Source of the DNA: Coriobacteriales bacterium OH1046
Lineage (GTDB): Bacteria; Actinomycetota; Coriobacteriia; Coriobacteriales; Atopobiaceae
NCBI GenBank assembly: GCA_004010535.1
Contig: RQYE01000005.1
Span: 186,001-250,000 of the forward strand
Direction: 5' to 3'
DNA length: 64,000 nt
A model generated the notes under the pieces. It was not told the DNA's origin. It searched no databases and saw only the letters and a program-made list of their open reading frames with translations. Made by a program: the position numbers and the translations under genes. This document shows positions 43,854 through 53,588 of this stretch, piece by piece; position 1 is the first letter of the stretch, and every line of letters begins with the position of its first letter.

Positions 43854-44912
43854 ATGGGAAACAGGGTCACCATCCAAGACATCGCAGACGAGCTCGGCCT
43901 GTCGCGCAACACCGTATCGAAAGCGCTCAATAACTCGGATGGCCTTGCAGAATCGACACGCGCGCAGATCCTCCAGAAAGCCATGGAGATGGGCTACAAG
44001 CAGTTCGCGTACGCGAACTCGATCCTGGGGTTGCAGCAGGCGGGGCTTCCCGCCACGATGCTGCCCGGTATGACCGATCGACGCGAGGTCGCACTCTTCT
44101 CCACAACATACCTTGCCGCACCGCACTTCTCATCGCTCATGCTCGACGCGCTTCAAAACGAGCTCTCCTTGCTCGGTTTCACACTGAACTCGCATCGGGT
44201 GAACATGGAGAACCTCGCCGATCTCACCCTTCCCATGACCTTCGACGAGAGCCGCGTCGCAGCGATCGTCTGCATCGAGATGTTCGACTACGCCTACGAT
44301 CAGATGCTGTGCGATCTGGGCATCCCCACGCTGTTCGTGGATGGACCTGCGAAGGCACGGGGCGAGAGCCTGCCCTCAGACCAGCTGTACATGGACAACA
44401 CCACCGAGATCCTCCATTTGGTCCACGAGATGATCGGCCGGGGCTGCACGCGCATCGCCTTCATCGGCAACCACCTGCACTGCCAGTCGTTCTTCGAGCG
44501 TTACGCCGCCTTCCGCACCGCCATGATGCTCGCGGGCATCCCCGTCGAGGAGCGCAGCTGCATCCCCTTCAACCTCGTCCACGACATAGGACGGGAGCTA
44601 GCGCGGTTGCCGGAGCTGCCCGAGCTCTTCATCTGCGCGAACGACTTCGTTGCCATCGATGCCCTCCAAGCCCTCAGGAAGCTGGGCTTCGACGTCCCGC
44701 GCGACGTGCTCCTCGCAGGATTCGACGACTCCGCCGAATCGCGCGTATGCATGCCGCCGCTCACCACGATACACATCCACACGCAGGTCATGGCCTATTC
44801 CGCTCTCGAGCTCCTCCGCACGAGGATGAAGGAGCCCGACTTGAACTACCGTCAGGTCTACACCGAGACGGACCTCATCTGGCGCGCATCGACGGAACGG
44901 GGCAGTGCATAA
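43854..44912 (+). CDS. LacI-family transcriptional regulator (sucrose locus, arm 1)
   Basis: This LacI-type regulator has about 352 residues. The helix-turn-helix is VTIQDIADELGLSRNTVSKALN, followed by a periplasmic-binding-like sensor domain ending ELFICANDFVAIDALQALRKLGFDVPRDVLLAGFDDS. ATG 43854 (MGNRVTIQ) matches the family. It sits 177 bases upstream of the YesL-sucrose phosphorylase operon on the same strand and is the likely regulator of that operon. A second LacI in the locus (57679) competes for the role. Confidence 0.92.
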   Translation: MGNRVTIQDIADELGLSRNTVSKALNNSDGLAESTRAQILQKAMEMGYKQFAYANSILGLQQAGLPATMLPGMTDRREVALFSTTYLAAPHFSSLMLDALQNELSLLGFTLNSHRVNMENLADLTLPMTFDESRVAAIVCIEMFDYAYDQMLCDLGIPTLFVDGPAKARGESLPSDQLYMDNTTEILHLVHEMIGRGCTRIAFIGNHLHCQSFFERYAAFRTAMMLAGIPVEERSCIPFNLVHDIGRELARLPELPELFICANDFVAIDALQALRKLGFDVPRDVLLAGFDDSAESRVCMPPLTTIHIHTQVMAYSALELLRTRMKEPDLNYRQVYTETDLIWRASTERGSA

Positions 44913-44984
44913 GGCATAGTAGCCGCTCATAGGGAACCGCGTTCGATAGACCCGCTCCCCAGCATATGATCTGTAGGTAAAAGT

Positions 44985-44996
44985 GTGCAAATGCAC
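44985..44996 (+). promoter_or_regulatory. GTGCAAATGCAC operator overlapping the YesL operon promoter
   Basis: The 12-base dyad GTGCA-AA-TGCAC is immediately followed by TATAAT (44997-45002), a consensus -10 box. The operator fills the -35/-10 spacer, which fits repression. The identical 12-mer occurs at 57351-57362 in front of the facing ABC transporter operon. Confidence 0.65.
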
Positions 44997-45089
44997 TATA
45001 ATTGTATTCGTAAACGCCACATTCCGTTCTGTACGATGCCCTGCCCGGAAAAGCACGGCATCGAATCCTTCCCGTCACGGGAGCCGCCC

Positions 45090-45755
45090 ATGAGCATCTT
45101 CTCGTATGACAGCAAATTCAGCCAGGTGTTCCTGAAGATCGCCTACGGATGCTTCCTCAATGTGCTCTGGATCGCCTGTTCGGTCCCCATCATCACCCTA
45201 GGCGCCTCGACCACCGCTCTCTATGCCGTCACCTTGAAGATCGTCGACAACGAGGAGGGCAACGTCACCAAGCAGTTCTTCCAAGCGTTCAGGGAGAACT
45301 TCAAGCAGGCGACGGCCATCTGGCTCGTCTTGCTCGCAGTCGGCATCTTCCTCGGAGCAGACGCCTTCATCCTCGTCCGCCTGCGCGATTCGTCAGCCGG
45401 CGCTCCCTCCGTCATGTGGACGATCATCCTCGCCATGGTCATCGCCTCCCTCATCATCTACGCCATCGTGCTCATGTACGTCTTCCCCCTCGTTGCCCGC
45501 GTGGAGAACACCAGCCCCAACATGGTGAAAAACGCCCTCCTCATCGGCATCCGCTACCTGTTCTGCACGATCCTGGTCTTCGCCATCCACTTCGCCATGT
45601 TCGTCGTCATCGTCAGGTTCTTCACGCCCCTCGTCCTGTTCGGAGAGGGTCTCTGCGCCCTGCTCAGCTCGTATCTGCTCGCGCCTGTCATCAAGGCGTG
45701 CTCTGAACCGGCTTCTCCCCATCCGCAGGAAGGCGGGGAAGGAGGCGTGCGATGA
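45090..45755 (+). CDS. YesL-family (DUF624) membrane protein
   Basis: This membrane protein of about 221 residues has five hydrophobic segments. It begins MSIFSYDSKFSQVFLKIAYG, then FLNVLWIACSVPIITLGAST, the DUF624/YesL signature. YesL-type proteins are found in sugar-utilisation operons of Firmicutes and Actinobacteria next to ABC sugar transporters, with no established role. The stop overlaps the next start by 4 bases (ATGA), so translation is coupled. The start at 45090 has CGGGAG upstream. Confidence 0.88.
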   Translation: MSIFSYDSKFSQVFLKIAYGCFLNVLWIACSVPIITLGASTTALYAVTLKIVDNEEGNVTKQFFQAFRENFKQATAIWLVLLAVGIFLGADAFILVRLRDSSAGAPSVMWTIILAMVIASLIIYAIVLMYVFPLVARVENTSPNMVKNALLIGIRYLFCTILVFAIHFAMFVVIVRFFTPLVLFGEGLCALLSSYLLAPVIKACSEPASPHPQEGGEGGVR

Positions 45756-46495
45756 GGCTGCCACCCGAGGAGCGGGCGGCCCATCGGGCCGCCTTCGCAG
45801 CGATGGCTACGTCGGAGCGGCTCGACTACATCTTCTCGTATTACAAGCTCGAGCTGGCAATCGTATCCATCGCCGCGCTCGTCGCAGGGACTATCATCGT
45901 GCGTATCCTCACGCATAGGGACGCCGTGCTCTACCTGGCCTATGCCAACGTTGCTGTGGAAAGCGGGCTCGACGAGGCGCTCGGAGAGGGATTCGTGACA
46001 CACCTCGGACTTGATCCGCAGGAAAACGAAGTGTATCGATATCATGACCTCTACCTCTCCGACGATGAAGGGGTCGCAGACCACCGGTACGCCTATGCCT
46101 CCCACATCAAGCTCCTCGGAGCGATAGATGCCGAGCAGCTGGATGTGGTCATCATGGGCAAAGACGCGTACGACATCCTCTCCTCGGCCGGATACCTCGC
46201 CGATCTCCCGACGATCATCTCCGGAACCGACCCCGAAACGCAGGAGATCCTCGTGCCGCTCCTCGTGGCGAACGAGGTCGTCGTCGAGGACAATATGGTC
46301 GAATATAACTTGGGCGAGACGGACACCTATCAGGCCACGGTCGTTGAGGCTGTGAATGCGGTCGATGCCGCCGGCTTGCCGCTCTTCGAAGGTGCCGGAT
46401 TCTCCGGGCAGGCATATCTCGGTGTCATCGCGAACAGCCCCCGGCAGGATGCTGTCCTTGCATATCTCGAATACCTTTCCGCCGCCACCTTCTAA
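45752..46495 (+). CDS. Single-pass membrane protein of unknown function in the sucrose operon
   Basis: This 247-residue protein has a short cytoplasmic segment, one helix (LELAIVSIAALVAGTIIVRIL) and an extracellular domain of about 190 residues (VLYLAYANVAVESGLDEALG, then LDVVIMGKDAYDILSSAGYL). YIFSYYK before the helix recalls a widespread Firmicutes family whose members start LDYxWxYYKW. The exported domain looks like a small binding-protein lobe. I do not know its function. It is translationally coupled to YesL and lies 35 bases before sucrose phosphorylase. Confidence 0.7.
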   Translation: MRLPPEERAAHRAAFAAMATSERLDYIFSYYKLELAIVSIAALVAGTIIVRILTHRDAVLYLAYANVAVESGLDEALGEGFVTHLGLDPQENEVYRYHDLYLSDDEGVADHRYAYASHIKLLGAIDAEQLDVVIMGKDAYDILSSAGYLADLPTIISGTDPETQEILVPLLVANEVVVEDNMVEYNLGETDTYQATVVEAVNAVDAAGLPLFEGAGFSGQAYLGVIANSPRQDAVLAYLEYLSAATF

Positions 46496-46530
46496 CAGGC
46501 CTCTTTCCACATCGAGCGAACGGAGTCTCC

Positions 46531-47946
46531 ATGGCATTCTCGAACAAGATCATGCTCATCACCTACGCCGACAGCCTCGGCAAGAACCTCCGCGAACTCA
46601 AGGAGGTGCTCGACGCCCACTTCGACCAGGCAGTAGGAGGAGTCCATATCCTGCCGTTCTTCCCCTCCTCCGCCGACCGCGGCTTCGCTCCGATGCGCTA
46701 CGACATCGTGGACCCCGCATTCGGCACCTGGGAGGATGTGCGCGCCATCGGCGCGCGCCGCTTCCTCATGTTCGACTTCATGATCAACCACATCTCGCGC
46801 CAGTCGCCGTTCTTCCAAGACTTCTTGGAGAAGGGGGATGCCTCCGAGTTCCGCGACTTCTTCATCCGCTACAAGGAGTTCTGGGAGGGGGGCTTCCCCA
46901 CTCAGGAGCAAGTCGATGCCATCTACAAGCGCAAGCCGCGCGCACCTTACGTGGAGATCGAGCATGCCGATGGGGAGACCGAGAAGCTCTGGTGCACCTT
47001 CGGCGAGGAGCAGATCGACATCAATGTGAAGTCCGCGCGGGCCCAGCGCTTCTTCGCCGACACGCTGCGTCTCATGGCCGAGAACGGCGCGGATATCATC
47101 CGCCTCGACGCCTTTGCCTACGCCTGCAAGCGGGCGGGTACCAGCTGTTTCTTCGTCCAGCCCGAGACGGGGGAGCTGCTCGAAGCCATGCAGGGCATCC
47201 TCGGACCTGATGTCGCCATCCTGCCGGAGATCCACGAGCATTACTCCATCCAGATGCGGGTCGCGGAGATGGGCTACTGGATCTACGACTTCGCCCTGCC
47301 CGTGCTCACGCTCCATGCCCTGTATGCAGGAGATGGGACATACCTCAAGCGTTGGCTCGAGATGAGCCCGAAGCACCAGTTCACGACGCTCGATACCCAC
47401 GATGGCCTGGGCATCGTCGACGTGAGGGACCTCCTTCCCGACAACGAGATCGAGGCCACCAAGGAGCATATGTTCTCTCACGGGGCCAACGTGAAGCGCA
47501 TCTACAACACCGAGAAATACAACAATCTGGACATCTACCAGGTCAATACCACGTATTACTCGGCGCTCGGCAACGATGATGCGGCCTACCTGCTCGCCCG
47601 GGCGATACAGTTCTTCGCGCCGGGCGTGCCCATGGTGTACTACGTCGGCCTCCTTGCCGGCGAGAACGATATCGACCTGCTCGAGAGCACCAAGGAGGGG
47701 CGCAATATCAACCGCCACTACTACTCGAAGGAGGAGGTTGCCGAGGAGCTGCACCGCCCGGTCGTACACGATCTTGTCAGGCTCATGGAGCTGAGAAACG
47801 ATCACCCCGCCTTCGATTACGATGGTGACATGGAAGTCGGGATCCCCGCCCAAGGTAGGCTCTCCATCCGCCGGACCTCTGGAGATGCTTGGGCGCAGCT
47901 CGATGCTGATCTGATCGCGAGAGCCTATGAGATCACGCTCTCGTAG
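46531..47946 (+). CDS. gtfA: Sucrose phosphorylase (GH13_18)
   Basis: This cytoplasmic GH13 enzyme of 471 residues is expected to convert sucrose and phosphate to glucose 1-phosphate and fructose. It has the subfamily features GVHILPFFPSSADRGFAPMRY, FDFMINHISRQSPFF, the nucleophile in DIIRLDAFAYACK, the acid/base in AILPEIHEHY and TTLDTHDGLGIVD. Close relatives act on sucrose 6-phosphate or glucosylglycerate, but the GH32 and ABC genes nearby favour sucrose. It is part of the YesL operon. Confidence 0.88.
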   Translation: MAFSNKIMLITYADSLGKNLRELKEVLDAHFDQAVGGVHILPFFPSSADRGFAPMRYDIVDPAFGTWEDVRAIGARRFLMFDFMINHISRQSPFFQDFLEKGDASEFRDFFIRYKEFWEGGFPTQEQVDAIYKRKPRAPYVEIEHADGETEKLWCTFGEEQIDINVKSARAQRFFADTLRLMAENGADIIRLDAFAYACKRAGTSCFFVQPETGELLEAMQGILGPDVAILPEIHEHYSIQMRVAEMGYWIYDFALPVLTLHALYAGDGTYLKRWLEMSPKHQFTTLDTHDGLGIVDVRDLLPDNEIEATKEHMFSHGANVKRIYNTEKYNNLDIYQVNTTYYSALGNDDAAYLLARAIQFFAPGVPMVYYVGLLAGENDIDLLESTKEGRNINRHYYSKEEVAEELHRPVVHDLVRLMELRNDHPAFDYDGDMEVGIPAQGRLSIRRTSGDAWAQLDADLIARAYEITLS

Positions 47947-48033
47947 GCGCGCGGACCGCCAAGACTGCCCCGCCCCATCCGGTGCCTTCCGCAAAGATGA
48001 GGCGCGGGAATCCGGTCAGATGTGGAGACGCAG

Positions 48034-49968
48034 ATGAGCGAAGCATACGACAGTGCCCGGAAAGCGGGGCGGCGCCAGATGAAGGAGGCCCTCTCGCGAG
48101 GGGAGAGCCCGTTTCTCCCCTCCCTTGATGGCATCATCCCCGACCATGCCTCAACCGAGGGGATGGCCGTCGGCACCATCGACATCCCGCTCCCGCTCGT
48201 CGTAGGCACAAGGACGCGCAGCCGCAGCAGCATGTTCTCGTGCGGTTTCCTCCCCATCGCAGACCCTGGATCGGAGTTCGCAGTCAAGTGGTCCGCCCTC
48301 TACGACGCCCAGGTCAGCGAGGGTATCCGAGATCCGATCGTAGCGTACGAGTACCTCCAGCGCTTCTACGTCGCCGAGGGCAACAAACGCGTATCGGTCC
48401 TGCGCTGGCTCGACAACCCAACGATAACCGCGCGTGTCGCACGCGTTATGCCGCGTGATGCGGATGAGACGGAAGCGGAGAGCTACCGCGAGTTCCTCGA
48501 GTTCTACCGCGTCGCCCCGATCTATGGGTTCTTCTTCTCCGCACCGGGCTCGTTCGCACGGATGGCGCGGCTCTTGGGGCGCGATCTCGAGAACCCTTGG
48601 CCGCCAGATGAAGCCAAGCGCCTGGGAACGGCGTACCGCCTCTTCGAGCGCTCCTTCGAGGACAACGGCGGAGATGCGCTCCCCTCCACCGCAGCCGATG
48701 CTTTCCTTATCTACCTGCAGGATTACGCCACATCAGATCCGCTGCGCGCATCCGCCAGCACCATGGACGAGCGTGTGAGGCGCATCTGGGACGAGTTCGT
48801 GGCCGCCTCGCCTGACAAGCCCATCGACTATGTCGAGCATCCCCCCGATGGCAAGCCGAGGATCATCCCAGCGATCAGGAGCCTCGTGCTCCCGGCGAAA
48901 CCCCTCCGCGTGGCCTTCATCTACGATAGGAGTCCCCAGACCTCGGGGTGGGTCGCCCTCCACGAACGCGGCAGGATCGATCTCGAAAAACGTCTCGTCG
49001 GCCAGGTCGAGACCATCGCCTTCCCATCCTGCTCGACCGGAGGGGCGTTCGATGGTGCGGTCGAGGCCGCGATCGCAGACGGCAGCGCGCTCATCGTGAC
49101 GTCCTCGCCCCGGCAGTTCGAGCAAACCGTGCGCGCAGCCGTCGCCCATCCGGATCGGAGCTTCATCAATTGCTCGATCAACCTCACGAGCAGTGCCGTC
49201 CGCACCTTCTATGCGCGGATGTACGAGATCAAGTTCGTCATGGGCGCTCTCGCGGCGAGCCTCGCGAAGAACCATCGCATAGGCTATCTGGCCTTCTCCC
49301 CTATCTACGGCAGCATTTCCGAGGTGAACGCATTCGCTCTCGGAGCTGCGCTCGTCGACCCCTATGCAACCGTCCACTTAAGATGGCTCTCGGCATCTGG
49401 AGAGAGCTGGGAACGCGAGCTGCTCGATGCGGGAGTGAGCGTTATCGCGGGACGCGACCATCCCGATCCTACGGATCCCGACACCCCGCATGGACTGTAC
49501 CGTATCGGTGAGGATGGCTCCGTCGAAAGCTTGGCGATCCCCGTATGGGACTGGGGCCGCTACTACGAGCTCATCGTGCGCTCGATCAAAAACGATACCT
49601 GGCAGAAGGATGGTACCGGTCGCAGGGAGCGGGCGCTCAATTATTGGTGGGGCATGTCATCAGGGGTTGTGAGGCTCGACCTGGGACAAGATCTGGCCGC
49701 CGGGCAGCAGCGCCTTGCCGGGCTTCTCGCGAAATCCATCGTCGATCGCCGCCTCCACCCCTTCGAGGGCGCGATCTTCGACCAGAGGGGGACCCGGATC
49801 AATCCGGAAGGATCCCCGAGGCCCTCGAACGAGCAGATCGCGAGCATGCGCTGGCTCAACGGCAACATCGTGGGACGTCTCCCGAAGAGTTGGGAGCTCT
49901 CACGCGATGGGAGGGACGATGTCGAGGTCTCGGGCGTGATATCGAGGCAGACCGACGAGGGGGAGTAG
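48034..49968 (+). CDS. ParB-like domain fused to BMP-family binding domain, cytoplasmic
   Basis: This protein has about 644 residues and no signal peptide or lipobox. The N-terminal 100 residues resemble the ParB/sulfiredoxin fold (DPIVAYEYLQRFYVAEGNKRVSVLRWL). From about residue 280 a BMP/PBP1-type binding domain follows (PLRVAFIYDRSPQTSGWVALHERGR, YEIKFVMGALAASLAKNHRIGYL), normally the lipoprotein of nucleoside ABC importers. Without export it may be an intracellular sensor. ATG 48034 has GGAG 8 bases upstream. It follows sucrose phosphorylase by 87 bases and precedes a phosphoesterase by 4. Confidence 0.78.
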   Translation: MSEAYDSARKAGRRQMKEALSRGESPFLPSLDGIIPDHASTEGMAVGTIDIPLPLVVGTRTRSRSSMFSCGFLPIADPGSEFAVKWSALYDAQVSEGIRDPIVAYEYLQRFYVAEGNKRVSVLRWLDNPTITARVARVMPRDADETEAESYREFLEFYRVAPIYGFFFSAPGSFARMARLLGRDLENPWPPDEAKRLGTAYRLFERSFEDNGGDALPSTAADAFLIYLQDYATSDPLRASASTMDERVRRIWDEFVAASPDKPIDYVEHPPDGKPRIIPAIRSLVLPAKPLRVAFIYDRSPQTSGWVALHERGRIDLEKRLVGQVETIAFPSCSTGGAFDGAVEAAIADGSALIVTSSPRQFEQTVRAAVAHPDRSFINCSINLTSSAVRTFYARMYEIKFVMGALAASLAKNHRIGYLAFSPIYGSISEVNAFALGAALVDPYATVHLRWLSASGESWERELLDAGVSVIAGRDHPDPTDPDTPHGLYRIGEDGSVESLAIPVWDWGRYYELIVRSIKNDTWQKDGTGRRERALNYWWGMSSGVVRLDLGQDLAAGQQRLAGLLAKSIVDRRLHPFEGAIFDQRGTRINPEGSPRPSNEQIASMRWLNGNIVGRLPKSWELSRDGRDDVEVSGVISRQTDEGE

Positions 49969-49972
49969 CGGG

Positions 49973-50563
49973 ATGCGCATCCTTGCCATCGCGGACAAGG
50001 AGGATGCGGTCCTGTGCAGCAGGATCGCCAACGGGGCGCAGCGGTCGCCGGATCTCATCGTCTCATGCGGCGACCTGCGTCCCGGGTACCTCGACTTCGT
50101 TGCGACCGCAGCAAATGCACCGCTGCTGTACGTGCGCGGCAACCACGACACGGACGAACGAGGGTACGCGAGCATGGGCGGCACGGCACTGGGAGGGTGC
50201 ATCGTCACGGTCAAGGGCATACGCATCGCCGGACTCGATGGCTCGCTCGACTACCGTATGGGGATCGTGGGCTTCAGTGAGGCGCAGATGAGGCGGAAGG
50301 CGCTCATGCTCGCCATGCACGCCCGTCTGACGGGCGGTCTGGACGTGCTCGTGACCCACGCGCCGCCGCTCGGCTACGGAGATCTCGATGACCGTGCGCA
50401 CAGGGGATTCGCGTGCTTCAACTGGCTACTCGATACCCTCCGACCCAAGATCCTGCTCCACGGCCATACCCACCTCGATTACGGGCTCGTGGCACGGGAG
50501 CTCGCGCATCCGAGCGGAACCCGTATCGTGAACGCCTGCGGGCACTGGGAAGGAGAGCTCTAA
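49973..50563 (+). CDS. Metallophosphoesterase
   Basis: This calcineurin-like phosphoesterase has 196 residues. Metal ligands are seen as ADKED, SCGDLRPGY, VRGNHDTDE, LVTHAPPLGYGD and LHGHTHLDYG. The first motif (D-x-K rather than D-x-H) is unusual: the canonical DxH His appears to be replaced by Lys. It begins 4 bases after the BMP-like gene and so is the last gene of the sucrose operon. The substrate is unknown. Confidence 0.85.
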   Translation: MRILAIADKEDAVLCSRIANGAQRSPDLIVSCGDLRPGYLDFVATAANAPLLYVRGNHDTDERGYASMGGTALGGCIVTVKGIRIAGLDGSLDYRMGIVGFSEAQMRRKALMLAMHARLTGGLDVLVTHAPPLGYGDLDDRAHRGFACFNWLLDTLRPKILLHGHTHLDYGLVARELAHPSGTRIVNACGHWEGEL

Positions 50564-50620
50564 GGGAGCGTACTGGAGGGTAGGATGTTCCCCTTCCAGC
50601 AGCACGCAGCAGCTCTCGCA

Positions 50621-50710
50621 CGAAACGTGCTGTTGTATCGGTGCGTTTCGCGAAACGTGCGGATAATTCGCATGCGGTTCGCGAAACGTGTATACGGTTC
50701 ACGAAACGTA
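50621..50710. repeat. Four iterated CGAAACGT sites between convergent operons
   Basis: CGAAACGT(G/A) occurs at 50621, 50651, 50682 and 50702. Two copies extend to near-palindromes, CGTTTCGCGAAACG (50644-50657) and GGTTCGCGAAACG. The spacing is 30, 31 and 20 bases. The array lies wholly between the stops of the two facing sucrose operons. It shares the TTCGCGAA core with repeats at 27290-27420 and 58818. Confidence 0.6.
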
Positions 50711-50731
50711 TAGATATGTACCGCGAGGAAA

Positions 50732-50771
50732 GGAGCAGCCCGCCCCGCCTCTCGGCAGGACGGGCTGCTCC
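50732..50771 (-). terminator. Terminator-like hairpin after the MsmK/MalK ATPase gene
   Basis: GGAGCAGCCCG and CGGGCTGCTCC form a perfect 11-bp stem 22 bases after the ATPase stop. On the minus strand it is followed by TTTCCTC, a weak T tract. It probably ends the facing ABC operon. Confidence 0.6.
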
Positions 50772-50792
50772 CGGAAGGAAGGGGAGGGGAGG

Positions 50793-51947
<1,155 letters not shown>

Positions 51948-51967
51948 TGCGTTTCCTTCCTCTTCCC

Positions 51968-53500
51968 TCAGCACCCCGGCACTGAGTTGGCTTCGATATC
52001 GTATTTCTCGACGTTCAGCACGGCCCGCCCGTCCGAGAAGAACGTGATCTGATCGGCAGACTGATCGGTCGGGACTATCATGGAGAGCACCCGCTCGCCG
52101 TTGCCGACGAATACCTCCACGCTGTAGCGATCGAGCACGATGCGCAGATCGAGCGTCCCGTCGAAATCGGGAACCGCGCATTTGCGGTGGTACACGATCG
52201 CGCGCCGCAGACCCGAGTGCTTTCGGTTGAGCTTGAGCATGCGCTCCGCAGGCCTGAAAACCAGCGCCGAGTGGAAATGCTCGTCTTGGGCGAACCAAAT
52301 GGCGAACTCGCGATACGGCTCCGATTCATCGGCGGGACGGATCGTGAGCGAGAGGTCGACGACCCGGCCGCTCACACCCTCGAGGGCAAGCTCGCCTTCG
52401 AGGCGCACATCCTTGTGCATCACACGGTTCTTGCGGGCGCGCTCAAGCTCGCGGACGGGCCACTGGCAAAGACGGCCGCCACGTACGGAAAGTTCGCGGG
52501 GAAGCGTCATCTGACCGAACCACGGCTGCCTGCCGCCCATGGAAATGGAATCCCAGTTCTGCATCCAAGCGATCAAGATGCGGCGGCCATCGGGGGAGAG
52601 CATGGTCTGGCTGGCGTAGAAGTCGAGCCCGTAATCGATCGCTTGGCGCGACTCCGCGATGAAGGCGCCCGTCTCATCGTCGCGGTGGCCGAGCAGGCAG
52701 AGCGTGCCGTTACCGCTCATGAACTCGTCTCCCTCGGGGAGCATGTCCTGGGGACTCACCAAGAGGACCTGCACGCCGTCGAGTTCGAAGGTATCCGGGC
52801 ACTCCCACATGGTCCCGATCTGCACGTCATTGCGGGCGAATACGCAGTCGAAAGCCCAGTGCAAGCCGTCCCTGCTCTTGTACTGGAGGATCTGGGCAGA
52901 GCCGGATTCGTCCAAGTTGCCCACTACGCAGCGGAAGCTGCCGTCCCCCTCCATCCAGACCTTCGGATCGCGGAAGTGCTCCGCCGAGGCGCCTTCGGGC
53001 AGGAGGGTCTCGTCGATCACGGGATTGCCCTCGTACTTCCTATAGTCGAGGCCATCCCCGAACGCGACGCACTGCACCTGCCGCATGGCGAGCGTGCCAT
53101 CGGGTTTCCTCCCCGCATCGGCCACGCCCGTGTACATGAGCATGTGCCTCCCATCGGGGAGCGCGAGCGCACTGCCCGAGAAGCAGCCCGCTCCCCCATC
53201 ATAGGGTTCGTCGGGTGCGAGGGCGGTGGGAAGGAACTCCCAATGCAGCAGGTCATCGCTCACCGCGTGGCCCCAGTACATCGGCCCCCACTTGGTCTCG
53301 AAGGGATGGTATTGGTAGAACAGATGGTAGCGATCCCGGTAGTACGAGAATCCGTTGGGATCGTTCATCCAACCGATGCGCGCGGGAAGATGCACGCAGG
53401 GCCGCTCGCTTGGCGCGATGTTCCCCGAGAACCGTTCCTCGTAGTCCCTAGCGCGCGCGAGACGATCGCCGCGCGCCGCATCGTCATCGATGGCAGGCAC
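51968..53500 (-). CDS. Glycoside hydrolase family 32 (beta-fructosidase/sucrose hydrolase)
   Basis: This cytoplasmic GH32 enzyme has about 510 residues. The nucleophile is in GWMNDPNGFSYY, the transition-state stabiliser in HFRDPKVW and the acid/base in MWECPDTFEL. A C-terminal beta-sandwich ends LDRYSVEVFVGNGERVLS. With no signal peptide it works on imported sucrose, fructooligosaccharides or sucrose 6-phosphate. GTG 53500 (VPAIDDDAARGD) has GGGAGGTG just upstream and is preferred over the tracked start, which lies in the hairpin region. It follows the binding protein by 88 bases. Confidence 0.9.
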   Translation of the reverse strand: MPAIDDDAARGDRLARARDYEERFSGNIAPSERPCVHLPARIGWMNDPNGFSYYRDRYHLFYQYHPFETKWGPMYWGHAVSDDLLHWEFLPTALAPDEPYDGGAGCFSGSALALPDGRHMLMYTGVADAGRKPDGTLAMRQVQCVAFGDGLDYRKYEGNPVIDETLLPEGASAEHFRDPKVWMEGDGSFRCVVGNLDESGSAQILQYKSRDGLHWAFDCVFARNDVQIGTMWECPDTFELDGVQVLLVSPQDMLPEGDEFMSGNGTLCLLGHRDDETGAFIAESRQAIDYGLDFYASQTMLSPDGRRILIAWMQNWDSISMGGRQPWFGQMTLPRELSVRGGRLCQWPVRELERARKNRVMHKDVRLEGELALEGVSGRVVDLSLTIRPADESEPYREFAIWFAQDEHFHSALVFRPAERMLKLNRKHSGLRRAIVYHRKCAVPDFDGTLDLRIVLDRYSVEVFVGNGERVLSMIVPTDQSADQITFFSDGRAVLNVEKYDIEANSVPGC

Positions 53501-53544
53501 AGTCAACACCTCCCTAGCTGCCGTCAGATCGCAGAACCGGTACA

Positions 53545-53581
53545 GGGGCATCCGCCTCGGAGAGACGAGGGCGGATGCCCC
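53545..53581 (-). terminator. Intercistronic hairpin between the sugar-binding protein and GH32 genes
   Basis: GGGGCATCCGCC and GGCGGATGCCCC form a 12-bp perfect stem with a 13-nt loop, 8 bases after the binding-protein stop. There is no T tract. Such hairpins often stabilise the upstream mRNA segment so the binding protein is made in excess, or act as partial terminators. Confidence 0.55.
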
Positions 53582-53588
53582 AAAAGAT

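Noticed and set aside
50621-50710. ParB parS sites or plasmid-type iterons
   Set aside because: The core differs from the parS consensus, the array sits between metabolic operons, and no parAB or rep gene is near.
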